Shown: positions 43,231 to 53,149, numbered from the stretch's first letter. The stretch: 64,000 nt of DNA from Acanthopleuribacter pedis (GCF_017377855.1 NZ_JAFREP010000007.1:335277-399276); one strand, 5' to 3'. Notes: generated from the letters alone by a model not told the origin. Program-made: numbers and translations.

Positions 43231-43419
43231 GGTCGCATCCCCGCATGGATTTAATGCGAGGCAAGTTAGGTCGTATCCCCGCATGGATTTAATGCGAGGC
43301 GAGTTAGGTCGCATCCAAACAGGGTGTGAATGCGAGGCGAGTTAGATCGCATCCCTGCATGGATTTAATGCGAACCGGGTCAGATTGCCGACCCACATTG
43401 TTTGAAGCGCGCCGGGTTG
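43231..43419. repeat. 38-bp tandem repeat, four clear units plus a degenerate one
   Basis: Units start at 43231, 43269, 43307 and 43345, with a fifth, decayed unit to 43419. The core is GGTCGCATCCCCGCATGGAT followed by TTAATGCGAGGCGAGTTA. Unit 3 carries a diverged middle. The array lies between the convergent endonuclease and glgC genes, without spacers. The 200 bases before it hold short GC hairpins such as GGGTGCGACCATT with AATGGTCGTACCC (around 43082-43111). Confidence 0.85.
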
Positions 43420-43473
43420 GGCCGCGGCCTCGCCTGGCTTGAAGGTGCACCCTTCTGTCGGTGGGTTGCCTTG

Positions 43474-44739
43474 TTAATATTTACTCAGGTCCACGCGGAA
43501 GCTGGTGTTGTCCGGCACGATTAGGTTGCCGAATGTATTGAAATCCTCCGCGCGCAGGTCGGTGCCCAGCTTGACGCCGCGCCCGACCGATAGGTTTTCG
43601 GTGAGGTGGGTGTTTTTCCCGACGCAGGTAATCCCCAGATCGTGACGGTCTTCCACGCGCCCGATTTGCGAATGCCGTCCGGCCACCACCATCTTGTCAA
43701 TCAAGCACCGATTTATCCGGCTGCCTTGACAAATCACCGAATCATTGAGGATCACCGATTGGCGGATTTGCGCGCCCGGCCCGACAAACACCCCGGGCGA
43801 GAGCACCGAATCCTCAACCACCGCGTTCTCACTGATGACCACCCCGTTGGCGATCAGGCTGTTGTGGATGTGGGCGTTTTGCAGGACCCGGGTTGAGGGA
43901 CGTTCCTCACTTCGGGTGTGAATCACCCAGCGTCGGTCGTTGAGGTCCATCGGGGGATTCTCAAGCAGTAAATCCATGTGGGCCTGCCAGTAGGAATCGA
44001 TCAAACCGATGTCGACCCAGTAACCGGAGAACGGATACGCAAACAGCGAATAACCCTTCTCCAGCATGTAGGGCATTAAGTGACGGCCGAAGTCCAATTT
44101 TTCCACATCTTTGATCGCGTCCTCGGAAAGCACGCGTTCCAGCGCTTCATAATTAAAGATATACACACCCATGCTGGCCACATTGCTGGGTGGCTTTTTG
44201 GGTTTTTCAAGAAAACCGGTAATCGACTGGTTCTCGTTGGTTTTGACAATACCGTAATGGCAGGCGTGTTCCATCGGGACCCGCGTTGTACATAGCGTGG
44301 CGTCCGCGCCCGTTTTGCAGTGGTACTTAATTAAATGGCTGTAGTCCATTTTGTAGACGTGGTCGCCTGAGAGAACCAGCACCAAGTCGGGTGAGCCGTG
44401 GCGAACGAAGTTGATGTTGCGCAGTACCGCGTCGGCCGTGCCTGAAAACCAATCCGTGTTTTTGACGCCTTGGAACGGGTGGAGCAGGTGAACGCCGCCG
44501 GTGAAGCCGCGGTCGAGATCCCAGGGGCGCCCGTTGCGAATGTGTTCGTTGAGGCTGTGGGGGCGGTACTGGGTGATGACCAATATATCGAACAGGTTGG
44601 AATTCACGCAATTGCTGAGCGTGAAGTCGATGACGCGGTACTTGCCCGCAAAGGGGACCGCCGGTTTGGCACGTTTGAGCGTGAGTGGCGCCAATCGGGT
44701 ACCGCGACCGCCGGCGAGTAGAATGGTTTTAACTTTCAC
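43474..44739 (-). CDS. glgC: Glucose-1-phosphate adenylyltransferase (ADP-glucose pyrophosphorylase)
   Basis: The 421-residue enzyme makes ADP-glucose from glucose-1-phosphate and ATP, the committed step of glycogen synthesis. It shows the nucleotide loop [14 protein letters not shown] (residues 7-20), [29 protein letters not shown] and [12 protein letters not shown], then a left-handed beta-helix C-terminus. GTG 44739 is the start with GGAG seven bases upstream. It follows glgA by 42 bases in one operon. Confidence 0.95.
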   Translation of the reverse strand: MKVKTILLAGGRGTRLAPLTLKRAKPAVPFAGKYRVIDFTLSNCVNSNLFDILVITQYRPHSLNEHIRNGRPWDLDRGFTGGVHLLHPFQGVKNTDWFSGTADAVLRNINFVRHGSPDLVLVLSGDHVYKMDYSHLIKYHCKTGADATLCTTRVPMEHACHYGIVKTNENQSITGFLEKPKKPPSNVASMGVYIFNYEALERVLSEDAIKDVEKLDFGRHLMPYMLEKGYSLFAYPFSGYWVDIGLIDSYWQAHMDLLLENPPMDLNDRRWVIHTRSEERPSTRVLQNAHIHNSLIANGVVISENAVVEDSVLSPGVFVGPGAQIRQSVILNDSVICQGSRINRCLIDKMVVAGRHSQIGRVEDRHDLGITCVGKNTHLTENLSVGRGVKLGTDLRAEDFNTFGNLIVPDNTSFRVDLSKY

Positions 44740-44781
44740 AAGTGGCTCCGATAGAGAGGACCGGCCGGGTGGGGCGCCCGG

Positions 44782-46233
44782 TTAGTTGAGGCATTGCATG
44801 TAGAGATCGCGGTAGGCCGCCGCGCTGCGTTGCCAAGAGAAGTCGGCCGACATCGCGTTTTGCTGGAGGCGTCGCCAGGTGGCCGTGTCGTCGTGGAAGA
44901 GGCGGCTCGCATCGATGAGGGTTTGATGCAGGGGTTGGGCGTTGGGGGTGTCGAATCCAAAACCGGTAGCGCGTTCGGGATCTTGGTCGAAGCGGGTGAC
45001 CGTGTCGGCCAATCCGCCGGTGAAATGAACGAGAGGCAGGGCGCCGTAACGCATCGCCATCAGTTGACCCATGCCGCAGGGTTCGAAGCGGCTGGGCATC
45101 AGGAATACGTCACAACTCGCGTAAATCTGGCGGGCGCGCTGTTCATTAAATGTGAGCAACGCATGAACATGACTGGGTTTGGCCGCGGCGATGGCGGAGA
45201 GCTGGGTCTCAAGCGCTTCGAAGCCGGTCCCCAGGATCACCGCCTGCCAACTGCCGTCACAGGGCAATTGGTCGAGGGCTTCCAGCGCGAGATCCACGCC
45301 TTTTTGGGGAACCAAGCGGGTGACCATGGCGATCAGCATCGCCCCATCGTCTACCGGTAAACCAAGTTCGGATTGTAGCGCGCGTTTGTTAAAGATTCGT
45401 TGTTGAACGACATTGTTTACGTGGAAGTTACGATCTAAGCAGGGATCTTGTTCCGGGTCCCAGCTCTGAAAGTCGAGACCGTTGAGGATCCCGGAGAAAC
45501 GGGCTTGCTTGCGTTGTAGTAATTTTTCGAGCGGGGTGGGCTTCGGTTCCTCGACGATTTGTCGTGCGAAACCGGGACTGACCGTATTGATCCGGGTCGC
45601 GTATGCTACCGCGACGGCCAAAAAGTTATCTTCTAAATTCAAATCCAACAGGTCGATTTGGCGACGTGGTTCGATCAGATCCTTGATATAGGCGCCGCCG
45701 CCTTCGCCTTGGTAGGCCGAGTTGTGGATTGTCACCAAACTCGCCGTGTTTGCCAGTGGGTGGCGTCCGTCGCGGCGCGCTTGATGGAGCAGAAAAGGGA
45801 GCAAACCCATGTGCCAGTCGTTGACCTGCAACAGTTCCGGCGTCCAGCCCTGCTCGCGGCTGAACCACACCGCCAGTTCCATGACCAGCTTATTGAACAG
45901 GGTAAAGCGGGGCACGTCCCATTCGGCGTCGGCCGAGTAAACCGTGGTTTGGTCGCCGAAGTAGGGTTTGGCGACGATGAAATAAAAGGGCACGCCTTCA
46001 CTTTCGGTTTGGTACACCGTTGCCGTGAGCCGTTCTTCTCGGTAAGGAAAGGTGAACTGGGTGCATTGGCGCAGGCCGAAGCGGTCGTGGTCCAAAAAAC
46101 CATAGCCGGGGAGGATCACACGGCAAGAGACGCCGTCGCGAATCAGCGATTTGGGCAGCGATCCAATGACATCGCCCATGCCGCCGACTTTGACAAAAGG
46201 TACAGCTTCTGCTGCTGCGATGAGTACGTTCAT
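44782..46233 (-). CDS. glgA: Glycogen synthase (ADP-glucose type, GT5)
   Basis: The 483-residue enzyme extends alpha-1,4-glucan chains from ADP-glucose. The ADP-glucose contact [13 protein letters not shown] (residues 15-27) and the C-terminal GT-B block [16 protein letters not shown] with the catalytic Glu are present, as are HNSAYQGEG and TVSPGFA. Length is typical. ATG 46233 has AGG six bases upstream. It diverges from the amylase/maltodextrin operon across a region holding a family-1 repeat, so storage and uptake may be co-regulated. Confidence 0.95.
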   Translation of the reverse strand: MNVLIAAAEAVPFVKVGGMGDVIGSLPKSLIRDGVSCRVILPGYGFLDHDRFGLRQCTQFTFPYREERLTATVYQTESEGVPFYFIVAKPYFGDQTTVYSADAEWDVPRFTLFNKLVMELAVWFSREQGWTPELLQVNDWHMGLLPFLLHQARRDGRHPLANTASLVTIHNSAYQGEGGGAYIKDLIEPRRQIDLLDLNLEDNFLAVAVAYATRINTVSPGFARQIVEEPKPTPLEKLLQRKQARFSGILNGLDFQSWDPEQDPCLDRNFHVNNVVQQRIFNKRALQSELGLPVDDGAMLIAMVTRLVPQKGVDLALEALDQLPCDGSWQAVILGTGFEALETQLSAIAAAKPSHVHALLTFNEQRARQIYASCDVFLMPSRFEPCGMGQLMAMRYGALPLVHFTGGLADTVTRFDQDPERATGFGFDTPNAQPLHQTLIDASRLFHDDTATWRRLQQNAMSADFSWQRSAAAYRDLYMQCLN

Positions 46234-46340
46234 GAAGGCCTCACTAGCCGGTCGACCGAATCCGCCCGGGTTGGCTTCGGTCTACCCGCCGAGGTCGCGG
46301 CACCAGAGCCGGCAACCATCGGTTAGCGTCGATTGGGGTT

Positions 46341-46591
46341 AGCCCGCATTTCTCACGAGGAATTCTGCTGCGAAGCTAAAAGCCGTGCGATTACGAGGGG
46401 GCGGCCTTCCGCCTTACTCGGTCGAGTCGCCTTCGCTTCAGCTGCTACGCCGATAGGTCGGACCCCGATAGGTCGGACCCCGATAGGTCGGACCCCGAAT
46501 GGTCGGACCCCTGCGCCGTGGCTTGGTCGTAATCTTCGTACTCACAAGGCTTTTAGCTTCTCACGAGGAATCCTTGTGAGAAATGCGGGTT
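46341..46591. repeat. Family-1 interspersed inverted-end repeat, copy B
   Basis: The clearest copy. The left end AGCCCGCATTTCTCACGAGG and the right end CTTGTGAGAAATGCGGGTT are inverted matches, with arms that remain recognisable for about 60 bases (left CTAAAAGC, right GCTTTTAG). The interior has four exact or near-exact 15-base units GATAGGTCGGACCCC at 46452, 46467, 46482 and 46497. It lies between glgA and the amylase gene. Confidence 0.85.
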
Positions 46592-46874
46592 GGAGAATCG
46601 TTGTTCATCATGCGCCAATCGGACGGCGAATGCAACCATGCCGCGTTCTTCGGGCTTGGCCCGCGCCCTGTTTTTCCTTTATTCCCAAAGTATTTAGGGG
46701 CTGTGGTTGCGATCTTGTTGCGCCCGGCCGATCTCGGATAAAAACCCGCGGCGCCTCTGAAAATTTCCGGGGTACGCTTGCTGTTTGGCCGGGAAAAGAT
46801 GCGATTTTCGTAAAAAAACCAAAATCAAAGTGTTGCGGAACCCCGTCGGTCGTGATAAAACTTAGCCCAATTCA

Positions 46875-46955
46875 TTCAAGTGTTACTTGAACGTTCATCA
46901 ACATTCGCCCTTATTCCTTTTCTTTTTCTGGGCCTATTTTACATTCATTGATGAA
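46875..46955. promoter_or_regulatory. Cluster of operator-like palindromes upstream of the amylase/maltodextrin operon
   Basis: TTCAAGTGTTACTTGAA (46875-46891) is a perfect 7-3-7 inverted repeat. TGAACGTTCA (46888-46897) is a perfect 10-bp palindrome overlapping it, and TTCATTGATGAA (46944-46955) is a 5-2-5 repeat. Centres of the CG type are common in LacI/MalR sites. All lie 140-220 bases before the amylase start, where a promoter would be expected. The regulator is not in the window. Confidence 0.5.
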
Positions 46956-47096
46956 CATGCTGCTCTCTCAATCAGGTTGGACAATCTCACAATGCTTCGT
47001 ACGGTCTTCCGCCGTGAACGGAATTCGTACGCTTTTCAAGCATAAGTTTGGACGCCCTACATGACTTGTACCTGCGACCTCGGGGAGGATTCCGGG

Positions 47097-48608
47097 TTGA
47101 ACCGGAACGTGGTTTCTCCTCATCCTACCTTTCCCGCCGTTATCCGAGCAGTATTCCTTATCACCCTTCTCATCAGTGGTTTTGCTTTTGCCCTGGAACC
47201 CAAAGAGCGCGGTGCCGACGATTGGGCCGACGAGGTGCTTTACTTCGTGGTGCTGGATCGGTTTGCCGACGGTGATCCACGCAACAACCGTGACGTGGAC
47301 ATCAAGGCCAAGGGGACCTTCCACGGCGGCGATCTCCTTGGGCTGACCCAGCGTTTGGACGATCTGCAAGACCTGGGTGTTACCGCCGTATGGCTGACCC
47401 CGGTTGTCAAAAACATCGACCATTACGTCGACGGTGTCGGCTTTCCCGACTGGGGTTACCACGGTTATTGGGCCGACGACTTTCACAAAATCGATGATCG
47501 CTTCGGTACCGAGGCCGAGCTGAAAACCTTGGTCGACGAAGCCCACAAGCGCGGCATCAAGATTTTGCTCGACGTGGTTTACAACCATGCCGGTTACGGC
47601 GCCGCCTACCTCAAGCAAGACCATGCCAACGAATGGTTTCGTACCGGGCGTCGTCAAAGTCCTTGTGGCGACGATCCCATCACCCAATGTCTCTCCGGTT
47701 TGCCCGACTTCAAAACCGACAATGACGAGGTTGTTGAATACCTGTTTAAGGCGCACCTTGGTTTGGCCAAACGGGTCGGTCTTGACGGGTTTCGCCTCGA
47801 TACCGTCAAACACGTTGAGCATGAATTCTGGCAAAAACACCGTGCCCGCGCCGACAAAGAACTCGGCCCCTCGTTTTTCCTGCTGGGCGAAGTCTGGGGC
47901 GGCGATTACAAGGTGCTCGACCCCTATTTTGAAAACGATGAAATGGATGCCGGCTTTGATTTTAGTTTTGCCGGCAACGTGCTCGGTTTTGTCAACGGCC
48001 GCGGCCGGACCATTGCCTTCAGCCGCTATCTTTTGAAGCGCCACCGGGTTCGCGACGGTTTTCACCTCGCCCACTACCTTTCAAGCCACGATGTGCCCGG
48101 TTTTCTGTACCAATTAAAAGGTGACAAAACCAAATTTAAGTTGGCAGCCGCGCTGAAATTTACCAGCGCCGGTATTCCCACCATTTACTACGGTGAAGAG
48201 GTCGGCCGCCTCGGCGGCGACTGGCCCGACAACCGATCCGACATGCCTTGGGGTGATCGACCGATTCCACCGGGAAAAGGCCTGCCCCGTGACGAGGCGA
48301 TGTATGCTTACTACCGTAAGTTGATTCAAATTCGCAAACAACATCCTGTGCTCGCCCTCGGCGATTATCAGGAACTGCATACCGACGGTGAACTTCTGGT
48401 TTTTGCGCGGCACGCAGCCGCCGGGAAAACCGTGATCGTCGCCGTTAACCGCGGCGCCGAACCACTCGAGGTCACCGTGCCTTTCCCCAAGGGCCTGAGC
48501 GAGGGTCCCTTGAAGGATTTGCTCGGCGACGCCCCCGTCGCTTCGTCCGCCGCGGGTGTCCAGCTTGTGGTTGGCGGGCAAGCAGTTCAGATTATCGCCC
48601 GACCCTAA
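47097..48608 (+). CDS. Secreted alpha-amylase family glycoside hydrolase (GH13)
   Basis: The 503-residue protein begins with a signal peptide (hydrophobic AVFLITLLISGFAFA). The four GH13 regions are clear: DVVYNH (about 159-164), GFRLDTVKH with nucleophile D235, LGEVW with acid/base E265 and LSSHD with D332. The N-terminal block YFVVLDRFADGDPRNN is typical of cyclomaltodextrinase/amylase-like members. TTG 47097 is chosen because GGGGAGGA lies about seven bases upstream and the signal peptide follows; ATG 47061 lies before that site. It heads the maltodextrin uptake genes and should release maltodextrins outside or in the periplasm. Confidence 0.92.
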   Translation: MNRNVVSPHPTFPAVIRAVFLITLLISGFAFALEPKERGADDWADEVLYFVVLDRFADGDPRNNRDVDIKAKGTFHGGDLLGLTQRLDDLQDLGVTAVWLTPVVKNIDHYVDGVGFPDWGYHGYWADDFHKIDDRFGTEAELKTLVDEAHKRGIKILLDVVYNHAGYGAAYLKQDHANEWFRTGRRQSPCGDDPITQCLSGLPDFKTDNDEVVEYLFKAHLGLAKRVGLDGFRLDTVKHVEHEFWQKHRARADKELGPSFFLLGEVWGGDYKVLDPYFENDEMDAGFDFSFAGNVLGFVNGRGRTIAFSRYLLKRHRVRDGFHLAHYLSSHDVPGFLYQLKGDKTKFKLAAALKFTSAGIPTIYYGEEVGRLGGDWPDNRSDMPWGDRPIPPGKGLPRDEAMYAYYRKLIQIRKQHPVLALGDYQELHTDGELLVFARHAAAGKTVIVAVNRGAEPLEVTVPFPKGLSEGPLKDLLGDAPVASSAAGVQLVVGGQAVQIIARP

Positions 48609-48723
48609 GCAATGCCGCGTGTCCACGCGCTCGGCATCGCGCCGCCCTTGCCGCCTCGGCAGGTTTCCAACACCTGCCGGCAGCAACTTCATGCCCAGGT
48701 GAACGACAAAGACAGGTGAAATT

Positions 48724-49812
48724 ATGGCCGGCATCACAATGAGCAACCTTTGCAAACGCTACGGTTCCACGTCCGTTATCGAAGGTTTGAATTTAGAAAT
48801 TCGCGACAAAGAATTCATGGTTTTGGTCGGGCCTTCCGGCTGCGGCAAATCGACGATCCTCCGCATGATCGCCGGTCTGGAGGAAATCTCCGACGGTGAA
48901 ATGAAGATCGGCGACCGCGTCGTCAACGAGGTCCATCCCAAGGACCGCGATGTGGCCATGGTTTTCCAGAGTTACGCGCTTTACCCCCACATGAGCGTGC
49001 GCGAAAACATTTCCTTCGGGCTTAAGGTTCGCAAAATGCCCAAGGATCAAATCGATAAACTGGTGAACGACGCCGCGCAATCCCTCGGACTCAGCCACTT
49101 GCTCGAACGCAAACCCAAGGCCTTGTCCGGTGGTCAACGCCAGCGCGTCGCCCTGGGTCGTGCCATCGTGCGTCAACCCAGCGTCTTCCTTTTTGACGAG
49201 CCCCTCTCCAACCTCGACGCCGAACTGCGTGTGCAAATGCGCGCTGAAATCAGCAGCTTGCAGAAACGGCTGGAGATCACCTCCGTCTACGTGACCCACG
49301 ACCAGGTCGAAGCTATGACCATGGGCCATCGCATTACCGTGCTTAACGCCGGCGTGGTTCAGCAGGTCGGCTCACCACTCGAACTTTACGAAACGCCGCG
49401 CAACCTGTTTGTGGCCAGGTTCATCGGCACCCCGCCCATGAACGTGCTCGAAGGACAGATTAGCGAAAGCGGTTCTCAGATCGAAACCCCGGCTTTGACC
49501 CTGCCCCTTAGCGGTGAGGTCGAGGAATTGGGGAAACGCTACCGCGGCAAAAAAGTCGTCCTGGGGATTCGCCCCGAACACATCACCTCCGAACCCGAAC
49601 CCGGTAAACCCACCACCCCCTTGGCGACCACCGTTGAGGTCGTTGAGCCCTTGGGTCACGAGGTTATTCTTCACGGTCGCAGCGGTGAAAGCCGCATCGT
49701 GGCCAAACTTCATCCGCACCACATTCCTAGCAGCGGTGAAGAGGTACAACTTCATTGTCGTTGTGACAAGCTCCATTTATTCCACCACGAAACCGAACTT
49801 CGGTTGGATTAA
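48724..49812 (+). CDS. Maltodextrin-type ABC transporter ATPase (MalK/UgpC/MsmX-like)
   Basis: The 362-residue ATPase has Walker A GPSGCGKST (36-44), the Q-loop VFQSYALYPHMSV, signature LSGGQRQRVALGRAI, Walker B VFLFDEPLSNLD and the H-loop YVTHDQVEAM. A C-terminal TOBE region (IRPEHITSEPE) follows. It powers uptake through the permease pair encoded downstream. Start ATG 48724 has AGGTG upstream. A GC hairpin (CGGCAGGT with ACCTGCCG, 48657-48679) stands in the gap after the amylase gene. Confidence 0.93.
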   Translation: MAGITMSNLCKRYGSTSVIEGLNLEIRDKEFMVLVGPSGCGKSTILRMIAGLEEISDGEMKIGDRVVNEVHPKDRDVAMVFQSYALYPHMSVRENISFGLKVRKMPKDQIDKLVNDAAQSLGLSHLLERKPKALSGGQRQRVALGRAIVRQPSVFLFDEPLSNLDAELRVQMRAEISSLQKRLEITSVYVTHDQVEAMTMGHRITVLNAGVVQQVGSPLELYETPRNLFVARFIGTPPMNVLEGQISESGSQIETPALTLPLSGEVEELGKRYRGKKVVLGIRPEHITSEPEPGKPTTPLATTVEVVEPLGHEVILHGRSGESRIVAKLHPHHIPSSGEEVQLHCRCDKLHLFHHETELRLD

Positions 49813-49899
49813 GGTGGTTGCCGAATCGGCATACGCGCTACTCGTACGGGCCTTTTAACCCAACAACATACGAAAAGGGAAACCTTGGGAGAGTCGAAC

Positions 49900-51117
49900 A
49901 TGATACACAACCGGATCAAGCGCTCGCTGCTGCTCGCCGCGCTCGCTTGCTGCATGAGTGCGCCCCTCGCGGCAACTGAATTGGTGGTTTGGCACGCCTA
50001 TCGCGGCGCCGAAAAAGAAGCGTTCCAGGCCGTCGTTGACCAGTTCAGCAAACAGTCCGACGGCATCACCGTCAAAACGCTGGCCGTTCCTTACGACGCC
50101 TACGCCGATAAAATCACCGCCGCCGTGCCTCGTGGCAAGGGCCCCGATGTGTTCATCTTCGCCCAAGACCGCCTAGGCGGCTGGATCGAAGCCGGCAACA
50201 CCGTTGAACCCATCGACTTCTACGTCGACGACGAAATGCGCGCGCGCTTTTTGGACCGCACCCTCGACGCCTTGACCTACCGCGACATCGTTTACGGGTT
50301 GCCGCTTAACTTCAAATGCATTGCCTTGATCTACAACAAAAAGATGATCGATGCCCCGCCCAAAACCTCGAGCGAGTTGGTGGCACTTGCCAAGAAACAC
50401 ACCAACGCCGCCGCCGGTCAGTACGGTTTGGCATATTCCTACAGCGATTTCTTCTTCCACGCCGCCCTGATGAACGGTTTCGGCGGCGGCGTCTTTGCGC
50501 CCGGCCCCAAACCCACCCTCAACCGCGCCGAAAACGTAAAATCCATTGAACTCATCCTCAAGTGGTACAAGCAAGACGGCATTGTGCCCGCCGAACCTTC
50601 TACCGCCTTGATCACCTCGCTGTTCAACAAAGGCAAAGCGGCCATGATCTTCAACGGCCCCTGGTTCCTCGGCGAAATCGATTCATCCATCGACTACGCC
50701 CTGGCCCCACTGCCCACCCTTGACGAGGCCGGCGGTACCCCCATGAAACCCTGGATGACCATTGAAGGGGTTTACGTTTCCGCGCCTTCCAAAAACAAGG
50801 ACGAAGCTTTTGACCTGGTCAACTACCTGACCAGCCTGGAAGCCGGTAAAGTAATGGCGCTTCAGGGTCGTCAACTGCCTGCCAACAAAGCCGTTTATGC
50901 CATTGACGAAGTGAAAAAAGACCCCGTCATGCAGGCCTTTGTTGCGCAGAGCAAGGTGGCCGTGCCCATGCCGAACCTGGCCGAGATGTCCATGTTCTGG
51001 TCGCCCGCCACCACCGCCATGAACACCATCATTCGCGGTACCGCCACGCCCAAAGCCGCGCTCGACAAGGCGCAGGTTCAAGTGGAAAAAGCCGTCGCCA
51101 AGCTGCGCAAACAGTAA
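49900..51117 (+). CDS. malE: Maltose/maltodextrin ABC transporter substrate-binding protein (MalE-like)
   Basis: The 405-residue protein starts with a signal peptide (MIHNRIKRSLLLAALACCMS, cleavage near LAA-TE). The mature chain begins ELVVWHAYRGAEKEAF and shows the type-1 binding protein blocks KGPDVFIFAQDRLGGW, YGLPLNFKCIALIYNK and MIFNGPWFLGE. It should bind maltodextrins in the periplasm for MalFG. ATG 49900 follows GGGAG by nine bases; a TTG 15 bases earlier is in frame but overlaps that site. Expression relative to malF may be set by the hairpin after its stop. Confidence 0.9.
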   Translation: MIHNRIKRSLLLAALACCMSAPLAATELVVWHAYRGAEKEAFQAVVDQFSKQSDGITVKTLAVPYDAYADKITAAVPRGKGPDVFIFAQDRLGGWIEAGNTVEPIDFYVDDEMRARFLDRTLDALTYRDIVYGLPLNFKCIALIYNKKMIDAPPKTSSELVALAKKHTNAAAGQYGLAYSYSDFFFHAALMNGFGGGVFAPGPKPTLNRAENVKSIELILKWYKQDGIVPAEPSTALITSLFNKGKAAMIFNGPWFLGEIDSSIDYALAPLPTLDEAGGTPMKPWMTIEGVYVSAPSKNKDEAFDLVNYLTSLEAGKVMALQGRQLPANKAVYAIDEVKKDPVMQAFVAQSKVAVPMPNLAEMSMFWSPATTAMNTIIRGTATPKAALDKAQVQVEKAVAKLRKQ

Positions 51118-51124
51118 CCACGCC

Positions 51125-51142
51125 GGGTGTGTTCGCACACCC
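51125..51142 (+). promoter_or_regulatory. Stable UUCG hairpin between malE and malF
   Basis: GGGTGTG, loop TTCG and CACACCC form a 7-bp stem eight bases past the malE stop. It has no immediate T-run. In other mal operons an intercistronic hairpin at this place protects malE mRNA; the same role here is inference. Confidence 0.5.
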
Positions 51143-51160
51143 TCAGCACTGGGGTTTTTC

Positions 51161-53149
51161 ATGCATATTTCCCACAACATCATTCGCGTTACGCTCGGGC
51201 TTTTTGTCGGCGGACTGATCTCAGCTTTTTTAGGCTATTGGTTCGCCGAGGGCGCCCTGCGCGAGAAAGTCGCCGAAACCCGGATGCGGCAAGGCACCAT
51301 CCGCGCCATGGCCCTCGCCGACCTCGTTCACGCCGAGCAGAGCCGCACTGAAAAGGACAAGCAAACGCCCGGCGCCCTTATTCAGTTCTGGCAACAACGC
51401 CATCAGGACATCGACGCCGTTCGCGTCATGCGCCTCTCCGGCGCGCGCCTCCTCGCTTCCAGCTTTAGCGACGACCTGGAAAACGGCACCCCGCCGCGGC
51501 GGTTGAAGCGCAGCGAAAAAGCAATCTACGACATGGGTCAATTGCTGCGCGCCAACGTCGACACCAATCGCGAGGAAGGCAACCCCCGCGAGCCCGAGGT
51601 CATGGGCGGTGAACTCGCCAACGGTCGCTTGCGGGTCGCTGTTCCTTGGTTTACCGCCAAAAGCCCGGACAAGGCCGCCGGTTTCGTCCAACTCGAAATT
51701 TCCCCGACCATCCAAACCAAGGATCCCGCCTTCCAGCCCGTCCTGGTTCTGGCCCTGGTGCCCGCCCTTTTGTTTTTCTTCGGAAGCTTGATCCTCGGTC
51801 GTGTAGTGAAGCTCGAACACCCCGAATCCGTGGTGTGGAGTTCCATGACCACCGCCGTACTGCTCCTCATCTTCGGCCTGCTCGGCTTTGGTAACTATTA
51901 TTTAATAGACCTCGGGCAAGAAAACGTACGCTTCCAACAAGAACTGGCCGAACTCTACACCGCGACCCGTACTTCCGCCGAGGAAGGCGCCGCTGAATTC
52001 AACCTGGACTACCAAATTGGGTTTAGCAACGATTGGGACGTTAACGAATTCCGGCAGCCGTTGCGCTTCATCAGCTTTGACGGCGAACTGTACATCGGTG
52101 TCGGCACCGCCCAAGACTCCGTCGCCAACCGACTGGGCATGGCCTTTTTTGCCTGTTCGTTGTTGGCCGTCGCCCTGCTTGTGTTTTTCGGGTTGGGTGG
52201 GGCCGCGCGCTTGTGGCGCACCATCGTCGACTACCGCGAGGCCTACGTTTACACCCTGCCTGCCATGATCGGTATGTTGGTGCTGGTGTTTTTTCCCTTC
52301 AGCTACGGCATCGCGCTGAGTTTCACCGACCAAACGCTGTACAACACCGAAAAACCCTTGCTCGATATTTGGGCCGGTCTCAGCAACTACATTGAAATCA
52401 TCGGCGACTTCAACCTCATTCAAACCACCGAAGCGGGTTGGTCGTTTAACTACGAAAACTTCTACTGGACCTTGTTCATTACCGTGGCCTGGACCGTCGT
52501 GAACGTCACCATCGGCGTGAGCGTCGGTCTCGTCCTTGCCCTGTTGCTGAACAACAAAAACCTCAAGTTCAAGGCCGTCTACCGCGGCCTCCTGATCCTG
52601 CCTTGGGCCGTTCCCAGCTACGTAACCGCCTTGATTTGGAAAGGCATGTTTAACCGGGAATTCGGACCGATCAACCACACACTGGGCATCTTAGGCTTGG
52701 AACCCATCGCTTGGTTCGATTCCGTGTTTACCTCCTTTCTCACCGGGATTACCGTCAACGGTTGGCTCAGTTTTCCGTTCATGATGGTCATCTGTTTGGG
52801 CGGTTTGCAATCGATCAGCGCCGACATGTACGAGGCCGCCCGCCTCGACGGTGCCAACCGCTGGCAACAGTTCCGCTACATTACCTTACCTTCGCTGAAA
52901 CCCACCTTAATTCCCGCGATTATCCTGTCCGTCGTATGGACCTTCAACATGTTTAACGTCATTTACCTGGTGAGTGGTGGTCAGCCAGGCGGCTCCAACG
53001 AGATTTTAATTACCAAAGCCTACAAACTCGCCTTCCAAGACTATCGCTACGGTTATTCCGCCGCCTATTCAACCGTGATTTTCATGATCCTGCTGATTTA
53101 TGGGGTCTTCCAGACCAAAGTAAGCCGAGCTATGGAGAGCAACTCATGA
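51161..53149 (+). CDS. malF: Maltodextrin ABC transporter permease MalF with a large extra N-terminal extracytoplasmic region
   Basis: The 662-residue protein ends in a normal MalF permease core (about 355-660) with the EAA loop EAARLDGANRWQQFRYITLP (about 575). The first 350 residues are unusual: a membrane helix (about 11-29), an extracytoplasmic domain (about 31-190), two helices (about 193-250), a second extracytoplasmic segment (about 252-325) and a further helix (327-349). E. coli MalF is about 514 residues. The added domain of about 160 residues is reminiscent of single-Cache-type sensor folds, but this is a guess. It overlaps malG by four bases. Confidence 0.88.
   Translation: MHISHNIIRVTLGLFVGGLISAFLGYWFAEGALREKVAETRMRQGTIRAMALADLVHAEQSRTEKDKQTPGALIQFWQQRHQDIDAVRVMRLSGARLLASSFSDDLENGTPPRRLKRSEKAIYDMGQLLRANVDTNREEGNPREPEVMGGELANGRLRVAVPWFTAKSPDKAAGFVQLEISPTIQTKDPAFQPVLVLALVPALLFFFGSLILGRVVKLEHPESVVWSSMTTAVLLLIFGLLGFGNYYLIDLGQENVRFQQELAELYTATRTSAEEGAAEFNLDYQIGFSNDWDVNEFRQPLRFISFDGELYIGVGTAQDSVANRLGMAFFACSLLAVALLVFFGLGGAARLWRTIVDYREAYVYTLPAMIGMLVLVFFPFSYGIALSFTDQTLYNTEKPLLDIWAGLSNYIEIIGDFNLIQTTEAGWSFNYENFYWTLFITVAWTVVNVTIGVSVGLVLALLLNNKNLKFKAVYRGLLILPWAVPSYVTALIWKGMFNREFGPINHTLGILGLEPIAWFDSVFTSFLTGITVNGWLSFPFMMVICLGGLQSISADMYEAARLDGANRWQQFRYITLPSLKPTLIPAIILSVVWTFNMFNVIYLVSGGQPGGSNEILITKAYKLAFQDYRYGYSAAYSTVIFMILLIYGVFQTKVSRAMESNS

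Noticed and set aside
48657..48679. Terminator between the amylase and malK-type genes
   Set aside because: The 8-bp stem CGGCAGGT/ACCTGCCG is good, but no T-run follows and the genes are in one functional series, so a processing or stabilising hairpin is more likely.
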